Below, piece by piece: positions 17,129 to 25,241 of a DNA stretch of 64,000 bases. The notes beneath the pieces are model-generated. The model saw only the letters and a program-made list of their open reading frames with translations. It ran no database searches and was not told the origin of the DNA. Origin of the DNA: an uncultured Holophagaceae bacterium. Its GTDB lineage: Bacteria > Acidobacteriota > Holophagae > Holophagales > Holophagaceae. The DNA is taken from contig CAIOFF010000023.1 of NCBI GenBank assembly GCA_903857495.1, positions 32,279 to 96,278 of the forward strand, read 5' to 3'. The stretch's first letter is position 1, and the number at the start of each line of letters is the position of its first letter. A program made the translations under genes and the position numbers.

Positions 17129-19141
17129 ATGACCACCCTCGCCTCCTGCCCCAGCTGCGGTGCCGCCCTGAACTTCCGGCCGGGCACCATGGTCACGGTC
17201 TGCCCCTACTGCAAGGCCCTGGCGGCGCGGCGGGACCGCAACCCCGAGCTGCTGGGCAAGGTTGCGGACCTGGTGGACACCGGATCCCCCCTGGGCCTCG
17301 GGGCCTCGGGCACCCACGCGGGCCGCGCTTTCACCCTGGCGGGCCGGGTGCAGCTGAAGCATCCCCTGGGCGGCGTCTGGGACGAGTGGTACCTGGCCCT
17401 GGACGACGGGCGCTGGGGCTGGCTGGCCGAGGCCCAGGGCCGCTTCTACCTCACCTTCACCCAGGCTCCCCACGGCGCCCTGCCCCCCGCAGGCGCCTTG
17501 CAGCCGGGCGGCCAGGCGGACCTGGGACCCGACGGCCTCTGGACCGTGGGCGAGGTCAGCGAGGCCACCTTCCACAGCGCCGAGGGCGAGATCCCCTGGG
17601 CCGTGGACCCGGGCGCCACCTACCGCTACGCGGACCTCTCGGGCCGCAACGGCGCCTTCGCCACGCTGGACTACAGCGAGGAGCCGCCCCTGTTCTTCCT
17701 GGGCCGCGAGACGCCCCTGGCGGAGCTGGGCATCCAGGGGGGCCGCCGCAAGCCCGCCAAGGTGGGCGTCCAGAGCCTCGGCTGCCCCCACTGCGGCGGG
17801 ACGCTGGCGCTGCACGCCCCGGACCAGACCCAGCGCGTGGGCTGCCCCAGCTGCGGCAGCCTGCTCTCCGCGGCAGAGGGCAAGCTGACCTTCCTGAAGA
17901 GCCTCAAGCAGCCCCAACCGGATGTCGTCATCCCCCTGGGCGCCGAGGGCACCCTGCAGGGCGAGCGCGTCACTTGCATCGGCCAGCTGCGCCGCAGCTG
18001 CACCCTCGACGACATCGACTACCCCTGGAACGAGTACCTGCTGCTGGACAGCCAGCACGGCTTCCGCTGGCTGGTGCAGAGCGACGGCCACTGGAGCCTG
18101 GCCATGGCCGTGGCGCCGGGCGAGGTGCCTGCGGTGCGGGACGGCCAGAAGAACCTCAGCGCCCTGGGGCAGAGCTGGCGGCGCTTCCAGGACGTGACGG
18201 CCGTAGTCGAGGGCGTCTGGGGCGAGTTCTACTGGGCCGTGGAGCAGGGTGAGCGGGTGGAGGTGGCCGAGTTCGTGGCCCCGCCCCGCAGCCTCAGCTG
18301 TGAGCGGCAGGCCCACAAGGGCGGCGGCGGCGAGGTGAACTGGAGCCTGTCCACCTACCTGGAGCCCGAGGCGGTCTGGAGTGCCTTCAAGCTCGAGGGC
18401 GCCCCCTCCGCGCCCCAGGGCATCGCCTCCTTCCAGCCCAACCCCCACAAGGCAACCCTGGCGCAGGGCGCGCTCTGGCTGGTGGGCGCCCTGGGCCTGC
18501 TGCTGGTGCTGGTGATCGTGGAGTCCATGACCCACCGCGGCACGGAGCTGTACCGCCAGCGGGTGGACCTCTTCGAGCTGGCGCGGATCGGCACCGGCCC
18601 GGCGGCGACGCCCGACCAGCGCATCCCCGCCAAGCGGCCGACCCCGACTCCCGGCGCCGCGCCCACCGCCGAGCCGCAAGAGCCCGTCTTCTTCTCGGGC
18701 CCCATCGAGATCAAGGACGGCTTCCAGAACCTGGCCCTCACCGTGGAAGCCCCGGTGAACAACGCCTGGATCGCCATCGAGGGCGCACTGGTAAGCGAGA
18801 CCACGGGCGTGGCTGAGCTGTTCCTGGTGGAGTCCAGCTTCTACCACGGCGTGGACGGCGGCGAGGCCTGGGCCGAGGGCGCCCAGGCGGAGACCGTCTA
18901 CCTGAGCGCCGTGCCCGCGGGCACCTACGTGCTGCGCCTTGCCCCCAGCTGGGACAGCCGGGTGCCGCCCGTCCGCAGCATCGACGTGCGGCTGCGCCAG
19001 GGGGTGCTGCGCTGGCTCTATCCGGGTCTCGCCCTGCTGGCCATCCTGATCGTGCCGCTGCTGCTGGTGCTCCGCATGGCGGCCTTCGAGAGCTGGCGCT
19101 GGCAGGAGAGCATGTACTCATCCAAGACCGGAGGCGGCTGA
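17129..19141 (+). CDS. DUF4178-domain protein with two zinc ribbons and membrane anchors
   Basis: This 670-aa protein begins with a zinc ribbon (CPSCGAAL, then CPYCKAL, residues about 7-30). A first DUF4178-like beta domain follows (about 45-200, with GGVWDEWYLALDDGRWGWL). A second ribbon (CPHCGG, then CPSCGS) lies at about 221-250, and a second DUF4178 domain at about 265-410 (DDIDYPWNEYLLLDSQHGFRWL). Two membrane helices lie at about 447-468 and 630-650, separated by a Pro/Thr-rich linker and a beta domain. DUF4178 has no proven activity; it is frequently found beside DUF350 and spermidine-synthase-like genes, as here. The protein is probably anchored in the inner membrane. It is the first gene of a tight cluster, and its stop overlaps the next start by one base (TGATG). 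Confidence 0.85.
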   Translation: MTTLASCPSCGAALNFRPGTMVTVCPYCKALAARRDRNPELLGKVADLVDTGSPLGLGASGTHAGRAFTLAGRVQLKHPLGGVWDEWYLALDDGRWGWLAEAQGRFYLTFTQAPHGALPPAGALQPGGQADLGPDGLWTVGEVSEATFHSAEGEIPWAVDPGATYRYADLSGRNGAFATLDYSEEPPLFFLGRETPLAELGIQGGRRKPAKVGVQSLGCPHCGGTLALHAPDQTQRVGCPSCGSLLSAAEGKLTFLKSLKQPQPDVVIPLGAEGTLQGERVTCIGQLRRSCTLDDIDYPWNEYLLLDSQHGFRWLVQSDGHWSLAMAVAPGEVPAVRDGQKNLSALGQSWRRFQDVTAVVEGVWGEFYWAVEQGERVEVAEFVAPPRSLSCERQAHKGGGGEVNWSLSTYLEPEAVWSAFKLEGAPSAPQGIASFQPNPHKATLAQGALWLVGALGLLLVLVIVESMTHRGTELYRQRVDLFELARIGTGPAATPDQRIPAKRPTPTPGAAPTAEPQEPVFFSGPIEIKDGFQNLALTVEAPVNNAWIAIEGALVSETTGVAELFLVESSFYHGVDGGEAWAEGAQAETVYLSAVPAGTYVLRLAPSWDSRVPPVRSIDVRLRQGVLRWLYPGLALLAILIVPLLLVLRMAAFESWRWQESMYSSKTGGG

Positions 19142-19320
19142 TGCGGATCCTCTACCTGCTCTTCCTGGGCGCCGGCTTCAGTCTGGCGGTGGCCAACGGC
19201 TTCTTCGGCCGGGAGTTCTTCGGCAACCGCCGCCGCGCCGACCTGCCGCCCAGCGTGCGCCAGACGCCCGGCGCCTACCGCACCTTCCTGCACAACAACG
19301 GCTTCCACGGAGGTAAGTGA
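19141..19320 (+). CDS. Small membrane protein (59 aa) in the DUF4178-DUF350 operon
   Basis: A short gene fits exactly between its neighbours: ATG 19141 overlaps the DUF4178 stop, and TGA 19318-19320 overlaps the DUF350 start. It encodes 59 residues. Residues 3-22 (ILYLLFLGAGFSLAVANGFF) form one membrane helix or an uncleaved signal anchor. A basic patch NRRRAD follows, and the tail ends HNNGFHGGK. I recognise no family. The perfect fit within a translationally coupled operon, and the GGAGG for the next gene being embedded in its last codons, support real expression. It could be an accessory subunit of the DUF350 membrane protein. Confidence 0.72.
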   Translation: MRILYLLFLGAGFSLAVANGFFGREFFGNRRRADLPPSVRQTPGAYRTFLHNNGFHGGK

Positions 19321-19538
19321 TGTTCACGAACCAACTGCTGCACCAGCTCCTCGTCGCCGCCGTCTTCTCCATCCTGGGCCTCGTGATCCTCGGCGCGGTC
19401 TGGCTGGTGCTCATCAAGGTCCTGCCCTTCTCCCTCCGCAAGGAGATGGAGGACGACCAGAACACCGCCCTGGGCATCGTCCTCGGCAGCATCGTCCTGG
19501 GCATCTCCATCATCATCGCTGCCGCGATCCATGGATGA
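19320..19538 (+). CDS. DUF350 membrane protein
   Basis: This 72-aa protein starts at ATG 19320, with GGAGG at 19309-19313; a GTG three bases earlier is less likely. It has two hydrophobic segments, about residues 12-33 (VAAVFSILGLVILGAVWLVL) and about 50-70 (ALGIVLGSIVLGISIIIAAAI). The D-D-Q-N-T-A-L-G-I sequence before the second helix is the DUF350 hallmark. Homologues such as E. coli YjfL are short inner-membrane proteins of unknown function, commonly beside polyamine-synthase-like or DUF4178 genes. It overlaps the downstream spermidine-synthase-like gene by 8 bp, so co-translation is likely. Confidence 0.85.
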   Translation: MFTNQLLHQLLVAAVFSILGLVILGAVWLVLIKVLPFSLRKEMEDDQNTALGIVLGSIVLGISIIIAAAIHG

Positions 19539-21054
19539 GGCCGCCCAGCCCACGCTGAAGGCGCCTCTGCTGTTCCTCAGCGTGCTGCTCATCTCGAGCT
19601 GTGGGCTGATCTATGAGCTGGTGGCGGGGACGCTGTCGAGCTACCTGCTGGGGGACTCGGTCACGCAGTTCTCCACGGTGATCGGCGTCTACCTCAGCGC
19701 CATGGGGCTGGGGTCCTACCTGTCGAAGTTCCTGCAGCGCGGCCTGGCCCGGCGCTTCGTGGACCTGGAGCTGGCGGTGGCCCTGGTGGGCGGCTTCTCG
19801 GCGCCGATCCTGTTCCAGGCCTTCGCCCACACCCACGCCTTCCGGGTGGTGCTCTACAGCGTGGTGGCGTCGGTGGGCACCCTGGTGGGGCTGGAGATCC
19901 CCATCCTCATGCGGATCCTCAAGGACCAGATCCGCTTCAAGGATCTCGTGGCGGGCGTCCTCACTCTGGACTACATCGGCGCGCTGTTCGCGTCCCTGCT
20001 GTTCCCCCTGCTGTTCATGCCCAAGCTGGGCCTGGTGCGGACCAGCCTGCTCTTCGGCCTGCTGAACGCCGCCGTGGGGCTGTGGTCCACGCACCTGCTG
20101 GTTTCGCAGCTGGGACCCACGCGGATGATCCGCCTGCGCTGCCTGGCGGTGCTGGCGATCCTGGCCGTGGGCCTGGCCTTCGCCGGAAAGTTCACCCTGG
20201 CCGTGGAGGAGGAGATCTTCGCGGACGAGATCGTCTACGCCCGGGACAGCGAGTACCAGCGCATCGTGCTCACCCGGGGCCGGGGCAGCTTCCAGCTCTT
20301 CCTCAACGGCAACCTGCAGTTCTCCTCGGCCGACGAGTACCGCTACCACGAGGCCCTGGTGCACCCGGCCTTCGGCGTGAGGCCGGACGCGCAGCGGGTG
20401 CTGATCTGCGGCGGCGGCGACGGCCTGGCCGTGCGCGAGGTGCTGAAGCACCCGTCGGTGCGCGAGGTGGTGCTGGTGGACCTGGACCCGGCCATGACCG
20501 ACATGGCCCGGCGCCAGCCCATGGTGCGCACGCTGAACGGCGCCGCCCTGGACGATCCCCGGGTGCGGGTGGTGAACGCGGACGCCATGGTCTGGCTGCA
20601 GGAGAATGCCGTGGCCCCCTTCGACCTGGCCCTGGTGGACTTCCCGGATCCCAACACCTACGCCCTCGGCAAGCTCTACACCGCACGCTTCTACCGCCTG
20701 CTGCAGCGGCGCCTCACAGCGGACGCCGTCATCGCCGTGCAGAGCACCTCGCCCCTCATGGCCCGGGAGTCCTTCTGGTGCATCACCGCCACCATGGAGT
20801 CCGCGGGCCTCAAGGTGCGGCCCTACCATCTGGCGGTGCCCTCCTTCGGCGTGTGGGGCTTCGCGCTGGCCTCGAAGCGCGACTTCGCCGTCCCCACCCG
20901 CGTGCTGCCGGGCCTGCGCCACCTGTCCGATGAGGCCACGGCGGCCATGTTCGCCTTCCCCAAGGACATGGACCGGGTGCCGGTGGAGGTGAACCGCCTG
21001 GACAACCAGGTGCTCGTGCACCTCTACGCCCGGGAGTGGAGACGCTGGTCGTGA
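19531..21054 (+). CDS. Membrane-anchored spermidine-synthase-like methyltransferase-fold protein
   Basis: This 507-aa protein has an N-terminal half with about six or seven transmembrane segments (about residues 12-220) and a C-terminal cytoplasmic aminopropyltransferase-like domain (about 230-480). The C-terminal domain has YQRIVLTRG, LFLNGNLQFSSADEYRYHEAL (substrate region), VLICGGGDGLAVREVLKH (the G-G-G-D-G cofactor loop) and VVLVDLDPAM, followed by FDLALVDFPDPN. This is the spermidine synthase layout with the catalytic Asp retained in D-F-P-D-P. Membrane-fused SpeE relatives are common, but few have been tested and the true substrate may differ from putrescine. It overlaps the DUF350 gene by 8 bp and the next gene by 4 bp (GTGA). 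Confidence 0.85.
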   Translation: MDEAAQPTLKAPLLFLSVLLISSCGLIYELVAGTLSSYLLGDSVTQFSTVIGVYLSAMGLGSYLSKFLQRGLARRFVDLELAVALVGGFSAPILFQAFAHTHAFRVVLYSVVASVGTLVGLEIPILMRILKDQIRFKDLVAGVLTLDYIGALFASLLFPLLFMPKLGLVRTSLLFGLLNAAVGLWSTHLLVSQLGPTRMIRLRCLAVLAILAVGLAFAGKFTLAVEEEIFADEIVYARDSEYQRIVLTRGRGSFQLFLNGNLQFSSADEYRYHEALVHPAFGVRPDAQRVLICGGGDGLAVREVLKHPSVREVVLVDLDPAMTDMARRQPMVRTLNGAALDDPRVRVVNADAMVWLQENAVAPFDLALVDFPDPNTYALGKLYTARFYRLLQRRLTADAVIAVQSTSPLMARESFWCITATMESAGLKVRPYHLAVPSFGVWGFALASKRDFAVPTRVLPGLRHLSDEATAAMFAFPKDMDRVPVEVNRLDNQVLVHLYAREWRRWS

Positions 21055-22652
21055 AGCGCCGGGACTTCCTGGCGGCGACGGCAGCCGCGGCCCTGCCCCT
21101 GGCCTGCCGCCCGAAGCCCGCCTTCCCCTTCGGCGGGGAGCTGGTGGGGCCCAACCTGGCCCTGGGCCACTGGCTGAAGGGCGGAGCCTTCCCGGACCCC
21201 GAGCGCTTCGAGCCCATCTCCACCCTCGTCGTGGGCGGTGGCGTGGCGGGCCTCAGCGCCGCCTGGCGCCTGGCGGGCGGCGGCCTCGATGACTTCGCGG
21301 TGCTGGAGCTCGAAACAGAACCCGGCGGCACCTCGCGCTCGGGCCAGAACCACGTCAGCCCCTTCCCCTGGGCGGCCCACTACCTGCCGGTGCCGGACCG
21401 CGGCAACCACGCGGTGCTGCGGCTGCTGAAGGAGTGCGGCGTGCTCGAAGGCTTCGACGCCAAGGGCGATCCGGTGTTTGCCGAGGAGGCCACGGTGCGC
21501 GCCCCGGAGGAGCGTGTCTTCGCCCACGGCCAGTGGTGGGAGGGCCTCTACCTGCGGGCCGGGGCCAGTCCCGAGGACGAGCGGCAGTATCACGCCTTCT
21601 TCCGCGAGGTGGACCACTGGGCGGCCTTCCGGGACCGCCGCGACCGGCCCGCCTTCAGCATCCCGCGCTCCCGCTGCTCGGACGCCCCCGAGGCCCGGGC
21701 TCTGGACCAGCTCACCTTCGCCGCCTGGCTGGACCAGCACGGGCTGCAGTCGCCGCGCCTGCGCTGGCTGCTGGACTACGCCTGCCGGGACGACTACGGC
21801 TCCCGCCTGGAGACCACCAGCGCCTGGGCCGGCCTTTTCTACTTCGCCGCTCGCAAGCAAGGGCCCGGCGAGGACTCCCGGCCCCTGCTGACCTGGCCCC
21901 AGGGCAACGGCTTCCTGGTGGACCACCTGCGCCGGGCCAGCGGCGACCGCCTGCGCTGCGGCGTGGCCGCCACGGCGATCCGGCCGGACAAGGACGGCCT
22001 GCTGGTCACCGCCTGGGACGCCGCCAACCAGCGCCGCCTGGGCTGGCGGGCCCGCCGGGTGATCTTCGCGGGACCGCAGCACGTGGCCAAACACGTGGTC
22101 GAAGGCCTGGCCCGCCCGACCGCGGCCCGCATCCACAACGCCCCCTGGCTGGTGGCCAACCTCACGCTGCGCGCCCGGCCCAAGGAGCCCACCTTCCCCT
22201 TGGCCTGGGACAACGTCCTGCGTGACAGCGAGGCCCTGGGCTACGTGGCTGCCACCCACCAGAGCCTGCGCGACCACGGCCCCACGGTGCTGACCTGGTA
22301 TCGCCCCTTCGCCGGCGCCGACTGCGATGCGGAGCGGGCACGGATGCGGGCGCTGGACTGGCCCGCCTGCGCGCGGATGGTGCTGGACGACCTGCGGCCG
22401 GCCCACCCGGACCTCACGGAGCTGGTCACGCGCCTGGACGTCATGCGCTGGGGCCACGCCATGGTCCGCCCAACCCCGGGCCTGCTCTGGGATCCGGAGT
22501 TCCTCGCCCTGGCCCGGCCCTTCGGCGCCGTGCACTTCGCCCATACGGAGCTGAGCGGGCTCGCCCTGTTCGAGGAGGCCCAGGACCACGGCGTCCGGGC
22601 CGCCGAGGAAGTGCTCGCGGCCCTGGGCCGGCGCGGAAAGAGCTGGCGCTGA
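21051..22652 (+). CDS. Tat-type FAD-dependent oxidoreductase (amine-oxidase-like)
   Basis: The protein is 533 aa from GTG 21051, which overlaps the preceding TGA (GTGA); an ATG at 21036 would add five residues before the signal and is less likely. It begins KRRDFLAATAAAALPLAC, a twin-arginine signal with a possible lipobox Cys at about residue 19, so it is exported folded and perhaps lipid-anchored. The FAD-binding motif TLVVGGGVAGLSAAWRL (about residues 57-73) is followed by VLELETEPGGTSRSG, as in flavin amine oxidases and phytoene-desaturase-like enzymes. The C-terminal FAD segment is HFAHTELSGLALFEEA. The likely substrate is an amine or polyamine, given the spermidine-synthase-like neighbour (inference). 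It is the last gene of the operon. Confidence 0.82.
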   Translation: MKRRDFLAATAAAALPLACRPKPAFPFGGELVGPNLALGHWLKGGAFPDPERFEPISTLVVGGGVAGLSAAWRLAGGGLDDFAVLELETEPGGTSRSGQNHVSPFPWAAHYLPVPDRGNHAVLRLLKECGVLEGFDAKGDPVFAEEATVRAPEERVFAHGQWWEGLYLRAGASPEDERQYHAFFREVDHWAAFRDRRDRPAFSIPRSRCSDAPEARALDQLTFAAWLDQHGLQSPRLRWLLDYACRDDYGSRLETTSAWAGLFYFAARKQGPGEDSRPLLTWPQGNGFLVDHLRRASGDRLRCGVAATAIRPDKDGLLVTAWDAANQRRLGWRARRVIFAGPQHVAKHVVEGLARPTAARIHNAPWLVANLTLRARPKEPTFPLAWDNVLRDSEALGYVAATHQSLRDHGPTVLTWYRPFAGADCDAERARMRALDWPACARMVLDDLRPAHPDLTELVTRLDVMRWGHAMVRPTPGLLWDPEFLALARPFGAVHFAHTELSGLALFEEAQDHGVRAAEEVLAALGRRGKSWR

Positions 22653-22932
22653 GGCCTGCTCCGAATCCGGGGCAGATGCCTGTTGTGATGTCCAGCACAT
22701 GCTGGTCCGGACACACCTCGATGGCGACAGGTGTACCCATCTGTTTTTTCTGACAAATCCCTTGCAGATTGAATCTCTGGAACTTCCTTGCGTCGGCCCT
22801 GGCGATCATTGAATCTTTTATGAATTCATTGGAATATTTGATTTTATCTTGACCAATCGGGGCCGCTGTCGTGGCATGGAACTTATCAACTCACCTCCCA
22901 GTCTCGATTGCGCCCCCCAGGAGCCTCGCCTC
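22653..22932 (+). promoter_or_regulatory. AT-richer spacer, probable promoter region of the cytochrome/NrfD operon
   Basis: About 280 bp lie between the oxidoreductase stop and the chosen start of the membrane-protein gene. The stretch 22741-22860 is clearly AT-richer than the flanking genes, with TTTTTTCTGACAAATCCC and a run AATCTTTTATGAATTCATTG. I see no confident -35/-10 pair and no strong hairpin. ATGTCCAGCACATGCTGG (22688-22705) is a loose dyad. In-frame TTG 22849 and ATG 22876 are alternative starts for the downstream gene. Confidence 0.4.
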
Positions 22933-24672
22933 GTGTCCACTCCCTCTAGCCAGCCCGGCGTCCCCCCCCCAGGCGCAGGCCTGGAGGCGCGGGTGGCCTC
23001 GCTGGAGACGGCCCTCGCCGAGATGCTGGAGCGGGTCGCCATGCTGGAAGCGGGGGCCCCGCTGGCCCTGCCCAAGGCCAGCCCGGCAGAAGCGCCTGCG
23101 GTCCTCGTGGAGCCGCCCCCGGCCCTGCCCAGCGGGGTCCAGATCATGGGCCTCATCGGCAAGGTCTGTCTCATCCTCGGCGGCGGGTTCTTCATCCGGA
23201 CCCTGGCTGAGGCCGGCCGCCTGCCTAACGCCATGAGCGTGGCCCTGGGCCTGACCTACGCCCTTGCCTGGGCGCTCATCGCCCTGCGCGACAAGCAGGC
23301 CATGGTGGCCACCTTCGACGCCCTGGCCTCTATCCTCATCGCCTACCCCCTTGTGGTGGAATCCACCGTGCGCTTCAAGTGGCTCGCCCCGGAAGTGGCG
23401 GGCCCCCTCCTGCTCGCGATCACCATCATGCACACCGTCGTCGCCTGGCGCCGGGACCTCCAGCCCATGATCTGGATGGCCACCCTGGGCGCCCTGGGCT
23501 CGGCCCTGGTCATGATGGCCGCCACTCACGCCCTGGAGCCCTTCCTGGCGGTGCTGCTGGTCCTGGGCCTGGGCTCGCTCTGGCTCACCTACGACCGCCG
23601 CTGGCAGGGCCTCCGCTGGCCCACGGCCCTGGCCGCCAACCTCGGCGCCCTGGTACTGGCCTACCTGGCGGGCTGGACCGGCGGCCCGCCCGAGGGCTAC
23701 CTGCACCTGAGCGCCACCCGCGCCATGGGCTTCACCCTGGCGCTGGCGGCAGGCTACCTCGGCAGCTTCGCCTGGCGGCTGCTGAAGCAGCGTCGGGTGG
23801 TCGGCGCCTTCGAGCGGACGCAGACCTGCCTGGCCCTCGCGGTGGGCTTCGGCGGTGCCCTCCGCCTCGCCCTGACCTCCGGCTCCGGCGGGGGTCTCCT
23901 GGGGCTCGGCGCGCTCCTGGCCGGCGCGGCCTGCTATGCCGCCGCAGCGCCCTTCGCCCGGGACGAGGAGGCGACCCGCACCAACTTCACCTACTTCTCG
24001 CTGTTGGCCACCTTCCTGCTGCTGCTGGGCGGGGCCATGGTCGCTCCCCTGCCCTGGTTCGCCGTGCTGGCCGGCGTGCTGGGCCTCGGCGCCCTGGTCG
24101 GGACCGTCCGGACGCAGCGCCCCATCCTGCTCCTGCAGAGCGCGGTCTACTTCGCCGTGGCCTGTGGTGGCTCGGGCCTGTTCCGGTGGACCTTTCAGGC
24201 CTTCCTGGGCCCGGCTGGCGCCGGGTCTGCCCCTGCCCTGGCGGCGGGCCTTGCCCTGGCCCTGGTGGCCGGCGCCGTCGGCTACGCCCTCACCCGCCCC
24301 CCGGCGCCGGAAGCCGCGCCGAAGCTGCAGCCCTTCACCCTCCTGGCCGGGGGCCTGGTGGTCCTGAGCCTGGGTGCCCTGGCGGTCTGGCTCATCGGCC
24401 CTGCTCAGGCCTCCAGACCTGCGGAGCTGGCCCGCCTGGCCGTGGGCCGCACGGCCGTGCTCACGACCCTGACCATCGGCCTCGCCTGGTCGGCCCGCCG
24501 GATTCCGACCCTGGATCTGCGTTGGCTCGTGTATCCCTTCCTTGCATTGGCTACCATTAAGTTCCTTTTCGAAGACATGGCCGTGGGCCATCCGCTGACC
24601 CTGTTCCTGGCCTTCATGTTCCTAGGCACCACGTTCATCCTCGCTCCCCGTCTGCTGAAGGTGACTCCATGA
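22933..24672 (+). CDS. Polytopic membrane protein (DUF2339-like)
   Basis: From GTG 22933 (AGGAG at 22918-22922) the protein is 579 aa; ATG 22876 would give 598, but its extra codons are less GC-biased. A short coiled coil comes first (LEARVASLETALAEMLERVAMLE), then a Pro/Ala linker, then about 14 to 16 hydrophobic helices. The segment IGKVCLILGGGFFIRTLAEAG resembles the opening helix of DUF2339 proteins. No catalytic motif is visible. Its stop overlaps the start of the tetrahaem cytochrome gene (ATGA), so it belongs to the electron-transfer operon and might help assemble or anchor that complex. Family assignment is tentative. Confidence 0.65.
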   Translation: MSTPSSQPGVPPPGAGLEARVASLETALAEMLERVAMLEAGAPLALPKASPAEAPAVLVEPPPALPSGVQIMGLIGKVCLILGGGFFIRTLAEAGRLPNAMSVALGLTYALAWALIALRDKQAMVATFDALASILIAYPLVVESTVRFKWLAPEVAGPLLLAITIMHTVVAWRRDLQPMIWMATLGALGSALVMMAATHALEPFLAVLLVLGLGSLWLTYDRRWQGLRWPTALAANLGALVLAYLAGWTGGPPEGYLHLSATRAMGFTLALAAGYLGSFAWRLLKQRRVVGAFERTQTCLALAVGFGGALRLALTSGSGGGLLGLGALLAGAACYAAAAPFARDEEATRTNFTYFSLLATFLLLLGGAMVAPLPWFAVLAGVLGLGALVGTVRTQRPILLLQSAVYFAVACGGSGLFRWTFQAFLGPAGAGSAPALAAGLALALVAGAVGYALTRPPAPEAAPKLQPFTLLAGGLVVLSLGALAVWLIGPAQASRPAELARLAVGRTAVLTTLTIGLAWSARRIPTLDLRWLVYPFLALATIKFLFEDMAVGHPLTLFLAFMFLGTTFILAPRLLKVTP

Positions 24673-25241
24673 CCCGACTCCTGCGCCTGAGCATCCTCCC
24701 CTGGGTGGCAGCCTGCCTGCTGGCCTTCGCGGCCACGGCGGTGACCGCCGAGGAGCACAAGAAATCCCATGCCGCTGTGGCGGAGGCCCCCAAGGACCTG
24801 GTGCAGGTGCCCAAGCCGCCTTTCAGCGAGGGGATCTTCCCCTGCAGCCAGTGCCACGACCCCAAGGCCATGGCGCCGAACACGACCCGGCGCGTGCTGA
24901 AGGACATGCACACCGACATCTCCCTCCACCACGGCCCCGACTCCCGCTGGTGCCTGGACTGCCACGATGCCTACAACCGGGACAACCTCCACCTCGCCGG
25001 CGGCAAGCTGGTGTCCTTCAACACCTCCTACCAGCTCTGCGGCCAGTGCCACGGCGACAAGCTGCGCGACTGGCGCGTGGGCATCCACGGCAAGCGCACG
25101 GGCAGTTGGAACGGCGCGAAGCAGTATCTGCTCTGCGTCCACTGCCACAACCCGCACTCGCCCCACTTCAAGTCGCTCAAACCCATGCCCCCGCCTGCGC
25201 GGCCCGAGGCGATCCAGATCAAGAACGGAGGTGCCAAATGA
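24669..25241 (+). CDS. Periplasmic tetrahaem c-type cytochrome
   Basis: This 190-aa protein has a signal peptide (MTRLLRLSILPWVAACLL, with cleavage probably after AVTA at about residue 27). Four C-x-x-C-H haem sites are present: CSQCH, CLDCH, CGQCH and CVHCH, with extra His residues (HTDISLHHG, HGKRTG, NPHSPHF) that could serve as distal ligands. It is predicted to be a periplasmic electron carrier belonging with the downstream ferredoxin-like and NrfD-like subunits, similar in layout to NrfB or to the cytochrome subunit of quinone:cytochrome oxidoreductases. It overlaps both neighbours by 4 bp (ATGA on each side), indicating fixed stoichiometry. The direction of electron flow is not evident. 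Confidence 0.88.
   Translation: MTRLLRLSILPWVAACLLAFAATAVTAEEHKKSHAAVAEAPKDLVQVPKPPFSEGIFPCSQCHDPKAMAPNTTRRVLKDMHTDISLHHGPDSRWCLDCHDAYNRDNLHLAGGKLVSFNTSYQLCGQCHGDKLRDWRVGIHGKRTGSWNGAKQYLLCVHCHNPHSPHFKSLKPMPPPARPEAIQIKNGGAK

Noticed and set aside
15871..17196. Long upstream extension of the elbB frame (minus strand)
   Set aside because: It runs through the aminotransferase gene; the family similarity and a strong GAGGAGG site start at 15870.
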